The notes under the pieces were generated by a model, which saw only the letters and a list, made by a program, of their open reading frames with translations, did no database searches and was not told the origin of the DNA. The translations under genes and the position numbers were made by a program. From the NCBI RefSeq assembly GCF_006439025.1, contig NZ_RCYZ01000003.1, positions 1-64,000 on the forward strand: a stretch of DNA of 64,000 nucleotides. Reading direction: 5' to 3'. This DNA is from Hymenobacter nivis (lineage in GTDB: Bacteria; Bacteroidota; Bacteroidia; Cytophagales; Hymenobacteraceae). Shown here piece by piece: positions 31,820 through 42,000 of this stretch; positions within the stretch are counted from its first letter, which is position 1, and every line of letters begins with the position of its first letter.

Positions 31820-32668
31820 TCACCCGGCGTTTTCCAAATGGTAGGCCACCAGGCCCTCAATGGGCGAGCGGATGATGGTGCCCACGGCCATGCCGTGCGC
31901 CGCCGCCACCTCGGCCAGGGCTTCGCGGAAGTGGTAGCCCACCGAGCCCACGCAGTTGAAAGTCTGGCTTTGGTAGCCCGGGTACTTGGCGATAATGTGC
32001 TGAAAAAACGCCTCGAACGAGTCCTTCACCAGGGCCTGGCAATAGCTCGTGCTGCTGTGGTCGGAGGCAAACTTGGCGAAGCTGGCCACGAAGCGGTTCG
32101 GGAAAGGCTGGTTATAGAGCCGGTCGAGAATCTCGTCCCGGTCCAGGCTGTAGGCAGCGCGGAAGGCCGCCTGCAAATCCGCCGGGAGCAGGCCGCGCAG
32201 GTAGTCGCGCAGCAGCCGCTTGCCGATGAACGCGCCGCTGCCCTCGTCGCCCAGAAAATAGCCCAGCGAATCCACGTTGTGCGTGATGCGCTGGCCGTCG
32301 TAGAGGCACGAGTTAGTGCCTGTGCCCAAGATGGCGGCGAAGCCGGGGCCCCGGCCCAGCAGCGCCCGGGCCGCGGCCAGCAGGTCGTGGCCCACGTGCA
32401 CGCGGGCCTGCCCAAACACGGCCTGCATGCCATCGGCCACGGTGGCCACCTGGCCCGCCGACACCACGCTGGCCCCGTAGTAGTGCACCTGCGCCACGGC
32501 GGGCAGGGCCAGCGCGGCCGGCAGGCTGCGGCGCAGCGAGGCAACGATGCCGGCCGTGCCGATGAACTCGGGGTTGTAGCCCTCGGTGTCGAAAAACGAG
32601 CGCGTGCCCTGGGCGTCGACCAGGCACCAGGTGGTTTTGGTCGAGCCGCCGTCTGCAATCAGCATCAT
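31820..32668 (-). CDS. BadF/BadG-type sugar kinase (N-acetylglucosamine kinase-like)
   Basis: A protein of about 282 residues of the ASKHA fold, phosphorylating a sugar, most often N-acetylglucosamine in this family. Phosphate-1 block IADGGSTKTTWCLVD, the adenosine-type loop ILGTGTNSCLYDG, LGDEGSGAFIGKRLLRDYL and a phosphate-2-like VGSVGYHFREAL are seen. ATG 32668 (MMLIADGG; a second ATG follows directly) is chosen; the open frame extends to 32701 without homology. It is likely the first gene of a transcript with the GH92 enzyme. The substrate could be GlcNAc from N-glycans, but is inferred from family and context only. Confidence 0.85.
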   Translation of the reverse strand: MMLIADGGSTKTTWCLVDAQGTRSFFDTEGYNPEFIGTAGIVASLRRSLPAALALPAVAQVHYYGASVVSAGQVATVADGMQAVFGQARVHVGHDLLAAARALLGRGPGFAAILGTGTNSCLYDGQRITHNVDSLGYFLGDEGSGAFIGKRLLRDYLRGLLPADLQAAFRAAYSLDRDEILDRLYNQPFPNRFVASFAKFASDHSSTSYCQALVKDSFEAFFQHIIAKYPGYQSQTFNCVGSVGYHFREALAEVAAAHGMAVGTIIRSPIEGLVAYHLENAG

Positions 32669-32892
32669 ATAGAACAAGGGAAATAGGGCCCCGGCCAGCA
32701 AAGCCGAGGCCAGCCCGCCCGCACGGGCAATGGTAACCTACTGGCAAAGTAAAGCACACTTTTATATAAAATAAACAACTATTTTGCTCGTTTTATGCCA
32801 AAGCAAACATTTAAACTCCAATATTTGCAGTCCCGAGCCCGCTCCGAAGCGGCCACCGCGCCTTTCTGCCACCGCCTTTTTTCCGCCGCCGC
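32669..32892. promoter_or_regulatory. Divergent promoter region of the mannose block
   Basis: The 224 bp between the kinase and isomerase starts are AT-rich in 32740-32835, unlike their surroundings. CAAAGTAA on the plus strand (32746) and CAAC 21 bases beyond could be a minus-strand -7/-33 pair of the Bacteroidota type (one mismatch). The plus-strand side has TTTTG and AATATTTG, near the TAnnTTTG element, but with poor spacing. The DeoR protein encoded at 34710 is the obvious candidate regulator. Confidence 0.4.
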
Positions 32893-34668
32893 ATGCGTCC
32901 CTCCAGCTACGACCGATTCCCGTTTGTGCCCGTGGCGGCACCGGCCGATGCCTGCCAGGTGGGCTGGCCGGCCATTGCCGGGGCCCTGCGGGCGGCCCTG
33001 GCGAGGGCCCCCGCCCCCCCCGGCCAGCCGCAGGTGCTGGCCGTGGAGTGCTACCCCGGCACCGACCTGGCCCTGCTCCGGCGCGAGCTGGTGGGGGCCC
33101 TGCCCGCCGCGCAGTGCGTGGTGGCCGACGAGCTGTACCGCTCGCCCGCCGAGGTAGACGCCCTGGTGGCGGGCCCGCTGACCGACGACCCGGTGTTTGG
33201 CCGGTTCAACGGCCTGACGGTGGCCGATTTCTTTGACCCGGAGCGGCTGCGCGCTGCGCAGCAGGAGCTGGCCCGGGCCACCGGGCTGGTGGTGGTGCTG
33301 GGCACCGGGGCCACGCTGGTCTGCCCCGCCCCCGCCGTGCTGGTGTACGCCGACCTGGCGCGCTGGGAAATTCAGCAGCGCCAGCGCCGGGGCGAAGTGG
33401 CCAACCTGGGCAGCGACAACTTCGCCGAAAAAGCCAGCCTGAAGTACAAGCGCGCCTACTTTGTGGACTGGCGGGCCGCCGACCGCCTGAAGAAGCAGGC
33501 CCTGCCCCGCGCCGACTTTCTGCTCGACGCCCACGATCCGGCCGCTCCCAAGCTCATCACCGGGGCCGACCTGCGGGCCGGGCTGGCGGCGGCGGCGCGG
33601 CGCCCGTTCCGGGTGGTACCGTTTTTCGACCCGGGGCCCTGGGGTGGGCAACTCCTGCGGGAGGTGTGCGGCCTGCCCGACGGCCCGGCCAACTACGCCT
33701 GGGGCTTCGACTGCGTGCCCGAGGAGAACTCGCTGCTGCTGGGCTTCGGCGACGTGCGGGTCGAAATCCCGAGCCTCGACCTCGTTTTTGCGCACCCGCG
33801 CGAGCTGCTGGGCGAGGCGGTGCACGGCCGCTTCGGCACCGAGTTTCCCATCCGCTTCGACTTCCTCGACACCGTGGGGGGCGGCAACCTGTCGCTGCAA
33901 GTGCACCCGCTCACCGAATACGCGCAGGACCAGTTCGGCCTGGCCTACACCCAGGACGAAAGCTACTACCTGCTGGCCGCCGAGCCGGGGGCCACGGTGC
34001 ACCTGGGCCTGAAGGAAGGCGTTGACTACCAGGCCATGCTGGGCGATTTGGCACGGGCCCAGGATGACCCGGCGGCACCGTTTCCGGCGGCCGCGTACAT
34101 CAACGAGTTTCCGGCGCGACAGCACGACCATTTTCTGATTCCGGCCGGCACCGTGCACTGCGCGGGGGCGGGCAGCCTGGTGCTGGAGATTTCGGCCACG
34201 CCCTACATTTTCACCTTCAAGCTCTGGGACTGGGCCCGCCTGGGCCTCGACGGCCGGCCCCGCCCCATCCACCTGGCCCACGGCGCCGCCAATATCCAGC
34301 CCGACCGGACCACGGCCTGGGTGGCGGCCCACCTCGTCAACCGCTTCGAGCCCCTGGCCAGCGGCGCGGACTGGCGCGAGGAGCGCACCGGCCTGCACGA
34401 GCGCGAATTCATCGAGACGCGCCGCCACTGGTTCCGGGGCCCCGTACCGCACGACACCCGCGGCGGCGTGAACGTGCTCAACCTGGTGCAGGGCGCCGAG
34501 GCCGTAGTGGAAAGCCCCACCGGGGCCTTCGCGCCGTTCGTGGTGCACTACGCCGAAACGTTCATCGTGCCGGCGGCCGTGGGGCCCTACACCATCCGGC
34601 CCCACGGCCCGGCCGCTGGCACCGAGTGCGCCACCATGAAGGCCTTTGTGCGCACATTCAGCTCGTAG
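32893..34668 (+). CDS. manA: Class I mannose-6-phosphate isomerase with kinase-like N-terminal half
   Basis: A 591-residue two-domain protein. The C-terminal half (about 230-591) is a zinc-dependent class I isomerase that interconverts mannose-6-phosphate and fructose-6-phosphate; LSLQVHPLTEYAQDQFGL has the first His ligand and IPAGTVHCAGAG the second His region; PFRVVPFFDPGPWGGQLLREV marks its start. The N-terminal half (~1-215) looks like a degraded P-loop uridine-kinase-type domain (VECYPGTDLALLR, DELYRSPAEVD, VFGRFNGLTVADFFDP, YADLARWEIQQRQRRG) without a normal GxxxxGKS loop. Such fusions are known from many bacteria. It is first in a transcript with the DeoR gene, 41 bp ahead. Confidence 0.85.
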   Translation: MRPSSYDRFPFVPVAAPADACQVGWPAIAGALRAALARAPAPPGQPQVLAVECYPGTDLALLRRELVGALPAAQCVVADELYRSPAEVDALVAGPLTDDPVFGRFNGLTVADFFDPERLRAAQQELARATGLVVVLGTGATLVCPAPAVLVYADLARWEIQQRQRRGEVANLGSDNFAEKASLKYKRAYFVDWRAADRLKKQALPRADFLLDAHDPAAPKLITGADLRAGLAAAARRPFRVVPFFDPGPWGGQLLREVCGLPDGPANYAWGFDCVPEENSLLLGFGDVRVEIPSLDLVFAHPRELLGEAVHGRFGTEFPIRFDFLDTVGGGNLSLQVHPLTEYAQDQFGLAYTQDESYYLLAAEPGATVHLGLKEGVDYQAMLGDLARAQDDPAAPFPAAAYINEFPARQHDHFLIPAGTVHCAGAGSLVLEISATPYIFTFKLWDWARLGLDGRPRPIHLAHGAANIQPDRTTAWVAAHLVNRFEPLASGADWREERTGLHEREFIETRRHWFRGPVPHDTRGGVNVLNLVQGAEAVVESPTGAFAPFVVHYAETFIVPAAVGPYTIRPHGPAAGTECATMKAFVRTFSS

Positions 34669-34709
34669 CCCGCCGAGGGTTTTGCCCTAGCTTCTAATTA
34701 ATTACGCCT

Positions 34710-35510
34710 ATGTCCGACCTAATAGCTTCTGAAAACGCCGCCGCAGTGCGCGCCCAAACCATCGTCGAAAAGCTGCTGCACACCGGCACCGTGGCCGTGG
34801 ATGAGCTGGCCGCGCAGTTCGGCGTGTCGGTGGCCACGGTGCGGCGCGACCTGGTGGAGCTGGAGCACCGGGGCCGGTTGCGGCGCACCCACGGCGGGGC
34901 CGTGCCCATCGAGCCGCTGCTCTACGAGCCGTTTCGCTACAACTCCAGCTTCCACGAGCAAATTGACCGCAACCTGGCCGAGAAGCGCCGCATCGGGCTG
35001 GCGGCGGCGGCCCTCATCGAGCCGGGCGAAACCATTTCGCTCACGGCCGGCACCACCACTACGCAGGTCACGCGCAGCCTGCGGCCGGGGGCTAACGTCA
35101 CGGTGGTCACCAACACCGTGAACGTGGCCATGGAGCTGAGCCAGCGCGCCGACGTGCGGGTGTTCGTGACGGGGGGCTTCCTCACCGGCGGCTGGTTTTC
35201 GCTGGTGGGGCCCGCCACGGCGCAGGCCCTGGGCCAATTCTTTGTAGATAAGGTTTTTATCGGTGTCAACGGCATCGATGCGCAGCGGGGCCTCACCTCG
35301 TTGCATCCAGAGGAAGCCGCCGTTATTCAGGCCATGCTGCGCCAGGCCAAGCGCCGCATCGTGGTGGCCGACCACAGCAAGCTCGGCGTAGTGGCCACCT
35401 CACTCATCTGCCCCACGGCGGAAATCCACCAGCTCATCACCGACGCCGGCGCCACCGAGGCGCAAGTAGCGCCCTTTCGCCAGCTCGGCATCGAGGTGCT
35501 ATTAGTGTGA
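34710..35510 (+). CDS. DeoR-family transcriptional regulator
   Basis: A 266-residue repressor. The N-terminal winged helix-turn-helix (residues ~10-65) includes TVAVDELAAQFGVSVATVRRDLVELEHRGRLRRTHGGAVPIEP, which is the exact DeoR/GlpR signature. The C-terminal domain (90-250) is a sugar-phosphate-binding fold with ISLTAGTTTTQVTRSL, TNTVNVAMELSQR, FVDKVFIGVNGIDAQRGLT and VVADHSKLG. A phosphorylated sugar would release it from DNA. Located between the mannose-6-phosphate isomerase and a sugar transporter, it probably governs both divergent transcripts. Its effector might be a mannose-pathway sugar phosphate; this is inferred. Confidence 0.92.
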   Translation: MSDLIASENAAAVRAQTIVEKLLHTGTVAVDELAAQFGVSVATVRRDLVELEHRGRLRRTHGGAVPIEPLLYEPFRYNSSFHEQIDRNLAEKRRIGLAAAALIEPGETISLTAGTTTTQVTRSLRPGANVTVVTNTVNVAMELSQRADVRVFVTGGFLTGGWFSLVGPATAQALGQFFVDKVFIGVNGIDAQRGLTSLHPEEAAVIQAMLRQAKRRIVVADHSKLGVVATSLICPTAEIHQLITDAGATEAQVAPFRQLGIEVLLV

Positions 35511-35558
35511 GGCAAAATACTGATTATCAAACCAATATTTTCGGTAGTAGTCTAAAAC

Positions 35559-35597
35559 AGAGTGGTCCGGCGACTTTTTCAGTCGTCGGACCACTCT
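35559..35597. terminator. Hairpin terminator with 16 bp stem
   Basis: AGAGTGGTCCGGCGAC pairs with GTCGTCGGACCACTCT, one G-T wobble, loop TTTTTCA. It follows the DeoR gene stop by 49 bp. A second, imperfect and inverted copy starts at 35629. Confidence 0.75.
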
Positions 35598-35628
35598 GAC
35601 TAAAAAACAGGGGCCCCGGGGCATCGCA

Positions 35629-35667
35629 AGAGTGGCCCGACGACTGAAAAAGCCGCCGGACTACCCC
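35629..35667. repeat. Degenerate inverted copy of the 35559 hairpin
   Basis: AGAGTGGCCCGACGAC, loop TGAAAAA, then GCCGCCGGACTACCCC. Compared with the reverse complement of the hairpin at 35559, most bases agree, but the stem pairing is now poor. It lies just before the sugar porter gene. Confidence 0.5.
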
Positions 35668-35719
35668 GTTCCAGACCGCCGCTATCCTTTCCGTTCAGCC
35701 TACCCCATTCCCACTCGCC

Positions 35720-37117
35720 ATGCGCTCTCCCAACGCTCCCGGTTCTGCACTCCGCGACTCCGCTACGGGGCCCCCGGCCCCCGTGGCCGGTCCGGCCCAC
35801 GGCGCGGGCTACGTGTACCTGGTGGGGGCCGTGGCGGCGCTGGGCGGGCTGCTCTTCGGCTTCGATACGGCCATCATCAACGGGGCCCTGGTGTTTTTGA
35901 AGAAGGACTTTGGCCTGAGCGACGCGCAGACCGAGCTGGCGGCCAGCAGCATCCTGTTCGGGGCGGTGGTTGGGGCGGCGCTGGCCGGCTGGCTCACCGA
36001 CCGCTACGGGCGGCGGCGGCTGTTGTTTGGGGCGGCGGCGCTGTTCACCGCGTCGGCGCTGGCGGCGGCGGTGCCGCGCACGCTGGCCGAGTTTGTGGCG
36101 GCGCGGCTGGCGGGCGGGCTGGCCATCGGGGTGGCCTCGCTGCTGGTGCCGCTGTACCTGGCCGAAATTGCCCCGGCCCGCATCCGCGGGCGGCTCGTCA
36201 CGCTCAATCAGCTGGCCATCGTGTCGGGCATTTTGCTGGCCTACCTCACCAGCTACTACCTGGCCGGCGGGGGCCCCGGGGCCTGGCGCTGGATGTTTGC
36301 GGCCGCCGCCGTGCCGTCGCTGCTGTTTCTGCTGGCGCTGGTGCTGGTGCCCGAAAGCCCGCGCTGGCTGCTGGGCCGGGGCCGGGCCCCCGAGGCCCTG
36401 CGCACCCTCACCCGCCTCAACGGGCCGGCGGCGGCGGCCACCGAAGCCGCCGAGATTCAGGAGGCGCTGGCCGCCGAGCAGGGCCAGGAGGCGCGCCTGA
36501 GCCAGCCGCGCCTGCGCCGGCCGCTGGGCATTGCGGTGGCGCTGGCCGTACTCCAGCAAATCACGGGCATCAACACCATTCTCTACTACGGCTCCATCAT
36601 CTTCACCGAGCACAGCGGGCAGAGCGCGGCGTCCGCCATCGGGGCCAACGCCCTGATTGGGGGCATCAACTTCGCCGGCACCGTGGTGGCGCTGCTCATC
36701 ATCGACAAAGTGGGGCGCAAGCCGCTGCTGCTCTTCGCCTCGGGCGGCATGGCGCTGGCGCTGGGGGCCCTGGTGGTGGCCCTGCACCAGCACGCCCCGG
36801 GGCCCTGGCTGTTGGGCCTCATCATGGGGTACGTGGCGTGCTTCGCGGTGGGGCTGGGGCCAGGCGTGTGGGTGGTCATCACCGAGATTTTCCCGAACGC
36901 CGTGCGCGGCCGGGCGGCCTCGCTGGCCACGGTGGCCCTGTGGGTGGCGTGCACCCTTATCTCGTTCACGTTCTTGTCGTTGGTGAGGGCGGCGGGGCTG
37001 GCCGGAGCGTTTGGTTTGTACGCGGTGCTCTCGGCGCTCACCTTCGGGTTTGTGTGGTGGGCGGTGCCCGAAACCAAGGGGCGCACGCTGGAAGAAATTG
37101 AGCGCGCGTGGCGCTAG
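35720..37117 (+). CDS. Sugar porter family MFS transporter
   Basis: A 465-residue major-facilitator protein with 12 predicted helices, proton-coupled sugar uptake across the inner membrane. Sugar-porter signatures: GGLLFGFDTAIINGAL in helix 1, DRYGRRRLL between helices 2 and 3, PESPRWLLGRGR at the end of the first half, QQITGINTILYYGSIIF in helix 7, DKVGRKPLLL after helix 8, and PETKGRTLEEIE at the C-terminus. An unusual Pro/Ala-rich N-terminal tail of about 28 residues precedes helix 1. The ATG at 35720 starts before this tail. Closest annotated relatives would be xylose, arabinose or galactose porters; mannose is a reasonable guess from context. Confidence 0.92.
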   Translation: MRSPNAPGSALRDSATGPPAPVAGPAHGAGYVYLVGAVAALGGLLFGFDTAIINGALVFLKKDFGLSDAQTELAASSILFGAVVGAALAGWLTDRYGRRRLLFGAAALFTASALAAAVPRTLAEFVAARLAGGLAIGVASLLVPLYLAEIAPARIRGRLVTLNQLAIVSGILLAYLTSYYLAGGGPGAWRWMFAAAAVPSLLFLLALVLVPESPRWLLGRGRAPEALRTLTRLNGPAAAATEAAEIQEALAAEQGQEARLSQPRLRRPLGIAVALAVLQQITGINTILYYGSIIFTEHSGQSAASAIGANALIGGINFAGTVVALLIIDKVGRKPLLLFASGGMALALGALVVALHQHAPGPWLLGLIMGYVACFAVGLGPGVWVVITEIFPNAVRGRAASLATVALWVACTLISFTFLSLVRAAGLAGAFGLYAVLSALTFGFVWWAVPETKGRTLEEIERAWR

Positions 37118-37252
37118 GGCCCCGGCAGCGGGGCGAATTGGGGCGGCTTAACAACGCGGTTTCGCCCACCAAATTGGTTGCCGCTGGCTCCGCCTGGGGC
37201 CCCAGGCATTTAATTAGCGGCCCCTAATAAAATCTACTCCGTAATCGGCACC

Positions 37253-37843
37253 ATGCCCTCGCCCGACGCTTCGCTCTGGACTGATTTCTTGGCGGGCGAC
37301 GAGCGGGCGTACGAACGCCTTTTCCTGACGTTCTACGACGAACTGTACGGCTACGGCATGCGGCTCTCCAACGACGGCGAACTGGTCAAAGACAGCATCC
37401 AAAACCTGTTTCAGCGGCTCTGGCAGCGCCGCACCGAGCTGCGCGCCGTGGAGGCCGTGCGGCCATACCTGTTCAAGTCGCTGCGCCACGAGGTGGCCAA
37501 GGCCATCAAGGCCCAGCAGCGCCGCAGCTGGCTCCAAAGCAGCTACTCCGAGGAGTTCAAGGTGCAGTACTCGCCCGAAGATTTCATCATCGCCCAGCAG
37601 CTCACCGCCGAGCAGCACGCGCGGCTGCTGGGGGCCCTGGGCCAGCTCAGCAACCGCCAGCGCGAGGCCATCTACCTCAAGTTTTTCGACGGCTTTTCGT
37701 ACGAGCGCATCGCCGAAATAATGGCCCTCAACCAGCAATCCATCCGCAACCTCATCTACCAAGGCACCCAATCGCTGCGGCGCAGCCTCACGCCCGTGCT
37801 GCTGCTGGTGCTGCTGCACGGGGGCGAGCGGGTGTGCCAATGA
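37253..37843 (+). CDS. ECF RNA polymerase sigma factor
   Basis: A 196-residue sigma-70 family protein of the ECF type used in Bacteroidota with FecR partners. The sigma-2 region shows FLTFYDELYGYGMRLSNDGELVKDSIQNLFQRLW; the sigma-4 region shows LLGALGQLSNRQREAIYLKFFDGFSYERIAEIMALNQQSIRNLIYQGTQSLRR. A FecR-family gene follows 120 bp later, then SusC with an STN domain, which together form a cell-surface signalling unit. It would direct transcription of the downstream mannan genes. The start ATG at 37253 is well placed. Confidence 0.93.
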   Translation: MPSPDASLWTDFLAGDERAYERLFLTFYDELYGYGMRLSNDGELVKDSIQNLFQRLWQRRTELRAVEAVRPYLFKSLRHEVAKAIKAQQRRSWLQSSYSEEFKVQYSPEDFIIAQQLTAEQHARLLGALGQLSNRQREAIYLKFFDGFSYERIAEIMALNQQSIRNLIYQGTQSLRRSLTPVLLLVLLHGGERVCQ

Positions 37844-37963
37844 AAAATAAACGACTGAAAAATAGATTGTTGCAATAAACATGCAAAATTTATCACTTTC
37901 AGGCGAGTACAAAACCACGCCGCGGAGATGGTAAGGTCATAAACCCGCCTCTCCTGCCCCTGA

Positions 37964-39019
37964 ATGGATTTTACGCACTACTCGGTCGATGATTTTGTGC
38001 TCGACGAATCGTTCCAGGCCTTCGTGGCCGGGACCGATGCGGCCGCGGTGCGCTTCTGGCAGGCGTGGCTGGCCGAGCACGCCGGCAAGCAGGCCGAGGC
38101 CGACCAAGCGCAGGACTTGGTGCAGGGCCTGCGCTCGGCGCGCCCCTACCCCGTACCCGCCGGCCTGAAGCGGCAGGAGCTGCTGCGCCTGCGGCAGGCG
38201 CGGCGCCCCCTGCTGGCCCAGTTCCAGCTGCGCCGCCAGCGGCGGGTGCGGTTCGCGGCCGTCGCCCTGGCAGTGGCCTTGCTGACGGGCGGCTGGTGGC
38301 AGTGGGGCCGGCCCGCCGCCGGCGCGGGCCCGATGACGCAGCTCGCCACCGGCCCGGGCCAGCACCGCACCCTGGCCCTGCCCGACGGCTCGGTGGTGGT
38401 GCTCAACGGCAATTCAACCTTGATCACCGCGGCCCGCTGGACCGCCGAAACCCCGCGCGAAGTGTGGCTGACGGGCGAAGGCTACTTCCGGGTGGCGCAC
38501 CTGGCCCCCCGGGGCCGGACGGACATTGCCGGGGCCCCGGCCAACGTCAAGTTTGTGGTGCACGCCGGCGGGCTCACCGTCTCGGTGCTGGGCACCCAGT
38601 TTGACGTGAACAGCCGGCCGGCTGGCACCAAAGTGGTGCTCAGCGAAGGCCGCGTGGCCGTGGACCGCCCCGCCTGGCTCACCCGCGAAAACCTGCTGAT
38701 GCAGCCCGGCGACCTCGTGGAAACGTCGGCCGCCCAGCCGGGCCTGGCCCGGCGGCACGTGCAACCCGCCCTGTACTCGGCCTGGACCGAGGGGCAACTG
38801 AAATTTCGGCAAACGCCCGTGCAGGAAATCGTGCAGCTGCTGCGCGACGCCTACAACCTGCGGGTAGAAGTGGCCGACCCGGCCATTCTGCACCAGAAAA
38901 TTACCGGCGACGTAGCCGCCAGCAACCTCGATTTGCTACTGCCCGCCTTGGCCAAATCCTTGGACATCCAGGTAACGCGCACCGGCGACGTGGTGCGCTT
39001 CCAGTCCGAGGCCCGGTAG
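37964..39019 (+). CDS. FecR-family anti-sigma factor
   Basis: A 351-residue inner-membrane anti-sigma factor. The cytoplasmic N-terminal part (1-95) binds the sigma factor and is rich in Arg and Ala (YSVDDFVLDESFQAFVAG, with WQAWLAEHAGKQAEADQAQDLV). A membrane helix is at about 100-116 (FAAVALAVALLTGGWWQWG). The periplasmic FecR domain has ATGPGQHRTLALPDGSVVVLNGNSTL and VWLTGEGYFRVAH. The final DUF4974-type part (270-350) has FRQTPVQEIVQLLRDAYNLRVEVADP, matching the STN fold that talks to SusC. Typical layout and length. Confidence 0.93.
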   Translation: MDFTHYSVDDFVLDESFQAFVAGTDAAAVRFWQAWLAEHAGKQAEADQAQDLVQGLRSARPYPVPAGLKRQELLRLRQARRPLLAQFQLRRQRRVRFAAVALAVALLTGGWWQWGRPAAGAGPMTQLATGPGQHRTLALPDGSVVVLNGNSTLITAARWTAETPREVWLTGEGYFRVAHLAPRGRTDIAGAPANVKFVVHAGGLTVSVLGTQFDVNSRPAGTKVVLSEGRVAVDRPAWLTRENLLMQPGDLVETSAAQPGLARRHVQPALYSAWTEGQLKFRQTPVQEIVQLLRDAYNLRVEVADPAILHQKITGDVAASNLDLLLPALAKSLDIQVTRTGDVVRFQSEAR

Positions 39020-39085
39020 ACCCTCCCTTTTTGTACTTCCAACCCTTCCACACTTCCAACCCTTCCACTTTTCCCAGCCCTTCCC

Positions 39086-42000
39086 ATGGCAAAATTTACT
39101 CGACACATGCCCCTGGCGTTGTTATTGAGTGGCTTACCCGGCGGGGCCAGCTTGGCCCAGGGGGCTCTGGCCCTGGCCAATGCGGAGGCCTCGTCCCCGG
39201 CCGCCAGCCGGCACCGCGCTACCCGCGGTGCCGTGCAGGCGCCGGCGGGCCAGGTGCCGTTAGAAGACTTCATTCAGGAACTGAAGGTCACGTACAAGGT
39301 GACGTTCTTCTACCGCAGCCAGCTTACGGCGGGCAAGTACCTGGCCAAGGCCAGCCCGGCGTTCAAGTCACTGGCCGAAGCCCTGCGCTACGCCACCCTG
39401 CACAGCGGGCTCAAGTTTGAGCAGCTGAAGGGGAACATGTACATCATCTCGCCCCAGACCCCGGTGGGCCAGGTGCCGGCCCCGCCCGACACCCTTTCGC
39501 TGCTCGCCGCGCAATCGATTCCAACTGCCCCCTCGGCTTTGGAAGCAAACGTCGGCGGCAAAATAATGGCGGCCGATGTGCCCGTGGCCGGCCGCGTGGT
39601 GCAAGCCGACGGCGAAGGCTTGCCCGGCGTGACGGTACTGGTGAAAGGCACCCAGCAAGGCCAGACTACCAACGTCAACGGCGAGTTTTCCATCAACGTG
39701 CCGGTGGGCAGCACCTTGGTATTCAGCTCGGTGGGCATGGTGAGCCGCGAAGTGGCGGTGACCGCTGCCAACCCGGCCCTGGTGGTGCGGCTCGAAACCG
39801 ATACCAAGGCCCTGAGCGAAGTGGTGGTGGTGGGCTACGGCACCCAGCAGCGGGCCAGCGTCACGGGGGCCATCAACACCATTGCGGCCCCGGTGCTGGA
39901 AAACCGGCCGGTGACCAACGTGGCGCAGGCCCTACAAGGGGCCTCCCCCAACCTCACCATTCAGCAGAACAGCGCCGAGCCGGGCGCCAACCTCAACATC
40001 AACATCCGCGGGGTGGGCACGCTCGGCAACGCCTCGCCCCTGGTGATTGTGGACGGCATCGCCGGCTCGCTCAACTCGCTCAACCCCAACGATATTGAGA
40101 GCGTGACGGTGCTGAAAGATGCGGCGTCGGCCTCCATCTACGGCTCGCGCGGGGCCAACGGCGTGCTGCTGGTAACGACCAAGAAGGGCAGCCTGAACCA
40201 GCGGCCCACGCTGGCCTACAACACGCTGGTGGGGTGGCAGTCGCCCAGCTTTTTGCGCAAGCCGGTGACGGGCCTGGAGTTCATGCAGCTCAAGAACGAG
40301 GCCCTGGTGAACTCGGGGCAGAGCCCGCAATTCTCGCCCCAGCAGATGCGCGACTTCGCCACCCAGGGCGACTACCAGTGGTACCTGGACGCGGTGCTGA
40401 AAAAGCAGGCCCTGCAGCAAAACCACAACCTGAGCCTGAGCGGCAGCGCCGGCAAAACACGCTACCTGGTGTCGCTGGGCTACGTAGACCAGAACAGCCT
40501 GTTCGTGGGCGACAACTACGGCTACAAGCGGCTCAACGCGCGCCTAAACCTCAACACCCAGGTCACGGAGAAGCTGTCGGTGGGGGCCATTTTTTCCTAC
40601 GCCCACGTCGGCACCCGCGAACACGCCTTTGCCTCGGAGTGGATCATCAGCGACGCCGTGCGCATCCCGGTCATCTACCCGCTGCAAGACGCCAACGGCA
40701 ACTACGTGACCCCGGCCACCTCGAGCGACAACCCGGTGAACCGCTTGCTGAACGGCGGCTTGCGCACCAACTCCAACGACAACGGCTACGCTAACATCAA
40801 CGCGGAGTACGAAATCATCAAGGGCCTGAAGCTTAGGGGCCTGGTGGGCGGCGACTTGTGGAGCTACCGTAACAACGAGTTTACGCGCAGCTTGCAGTAC
40901 GTGACGCCCGACGGCTCGCCCACCTCGGGCGGCGACGGCAACAACTCGGTGCAGGACCGCACCCAGCGCACGGTGCTCACCAACTACCAGGCCACCCTGA
41001 ACTACGAGCGCACCCTGGCCACCAAGCACGAAGTGAAGGGCCTGCTGGGCTACTCCACCGAGCACTTCGTGGACGACCGGGCCGGCATTCACCTCATCAA
41101 CGTGCCGGGCAACAACTTCGGCGTCGTCAGCAACGGCACCACCTACAGCGGCATCACCGACCCCAGCGGCGGCTTCCACGCCAACGGCACCTACGGCAAC
41201 CAGGAGCAGTGGGCCCTGAACTCGGTGTTCGGGCGCCTGAATTACGCCTTCGCCGGCAAGTACTTGCTCGAGGGCAGCTTCCGCTACGACGGCTCGTCGC
41301 GCTTCGCGTCCGACAAGCGCTGGGGCTTCTTTCCGTCGGTGTCGGCTGGCTGGCGGCCCCTGGAGGAAAGCTTCACGGGCTTTTTGCAGCCCATTTTTAG
41401 CGACCTGAAAGTGCGGGGCTCCCTGGGGCAGCTCGGCAACCAGAACATCGGCCTCTACCGCTACCTGAGCACGATCACCGTGTCGCCGGGGGCCTACACC
41501 TTCGGCGAGCAGCCGGTGCCGGGGGCCTACTTTAACACTGCCAACCGCGACATCACCTGGGAAACCTCGACCATGGGCGACGTGGGCGTGGACGCGGCAT
41601 TCTTTAAGAATGCGCTGTCCGTCAGCTTCGACTACTTCGACAAGCGCACCCACAACATCCTCATCGACCTGCCCGTGGCCGGGGCCTTCGGCGCCGGGGC
41701 CCCCACCCAAAACGCGGCCAGCGTCCGCAACCTGGGCTGGGAGCTTTCGGCCACCTACCGGCTGCGCACCGCCCGCGGCTTCAACCAGAGCCTGAGCCTG
41801 AACGTGGCCGACACCCGCAACGTGGTGACCGACACCAAGGGCGTGGAGAGCATCCGGGGCGGCGACGCGGCCAACATCATCCGCGAGGGCTTTCCCATCA
41901 ACTCGTACTACGGCTACCGCACGGCGGGCTTCTTCCAAACGGTGGAGGAAGTGAACGCGGGCCCCACGCCCGCCTTCGTAACGCCCGGCACGGTGCGCCC

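Noticed and set aside
30536..32686. Plus-strand open frame of about 716 codons opposite GH92 and the kinase
   Set aside because: Antisense artefact with no domain; both minus-strand genes carry clear catalytic motifs.
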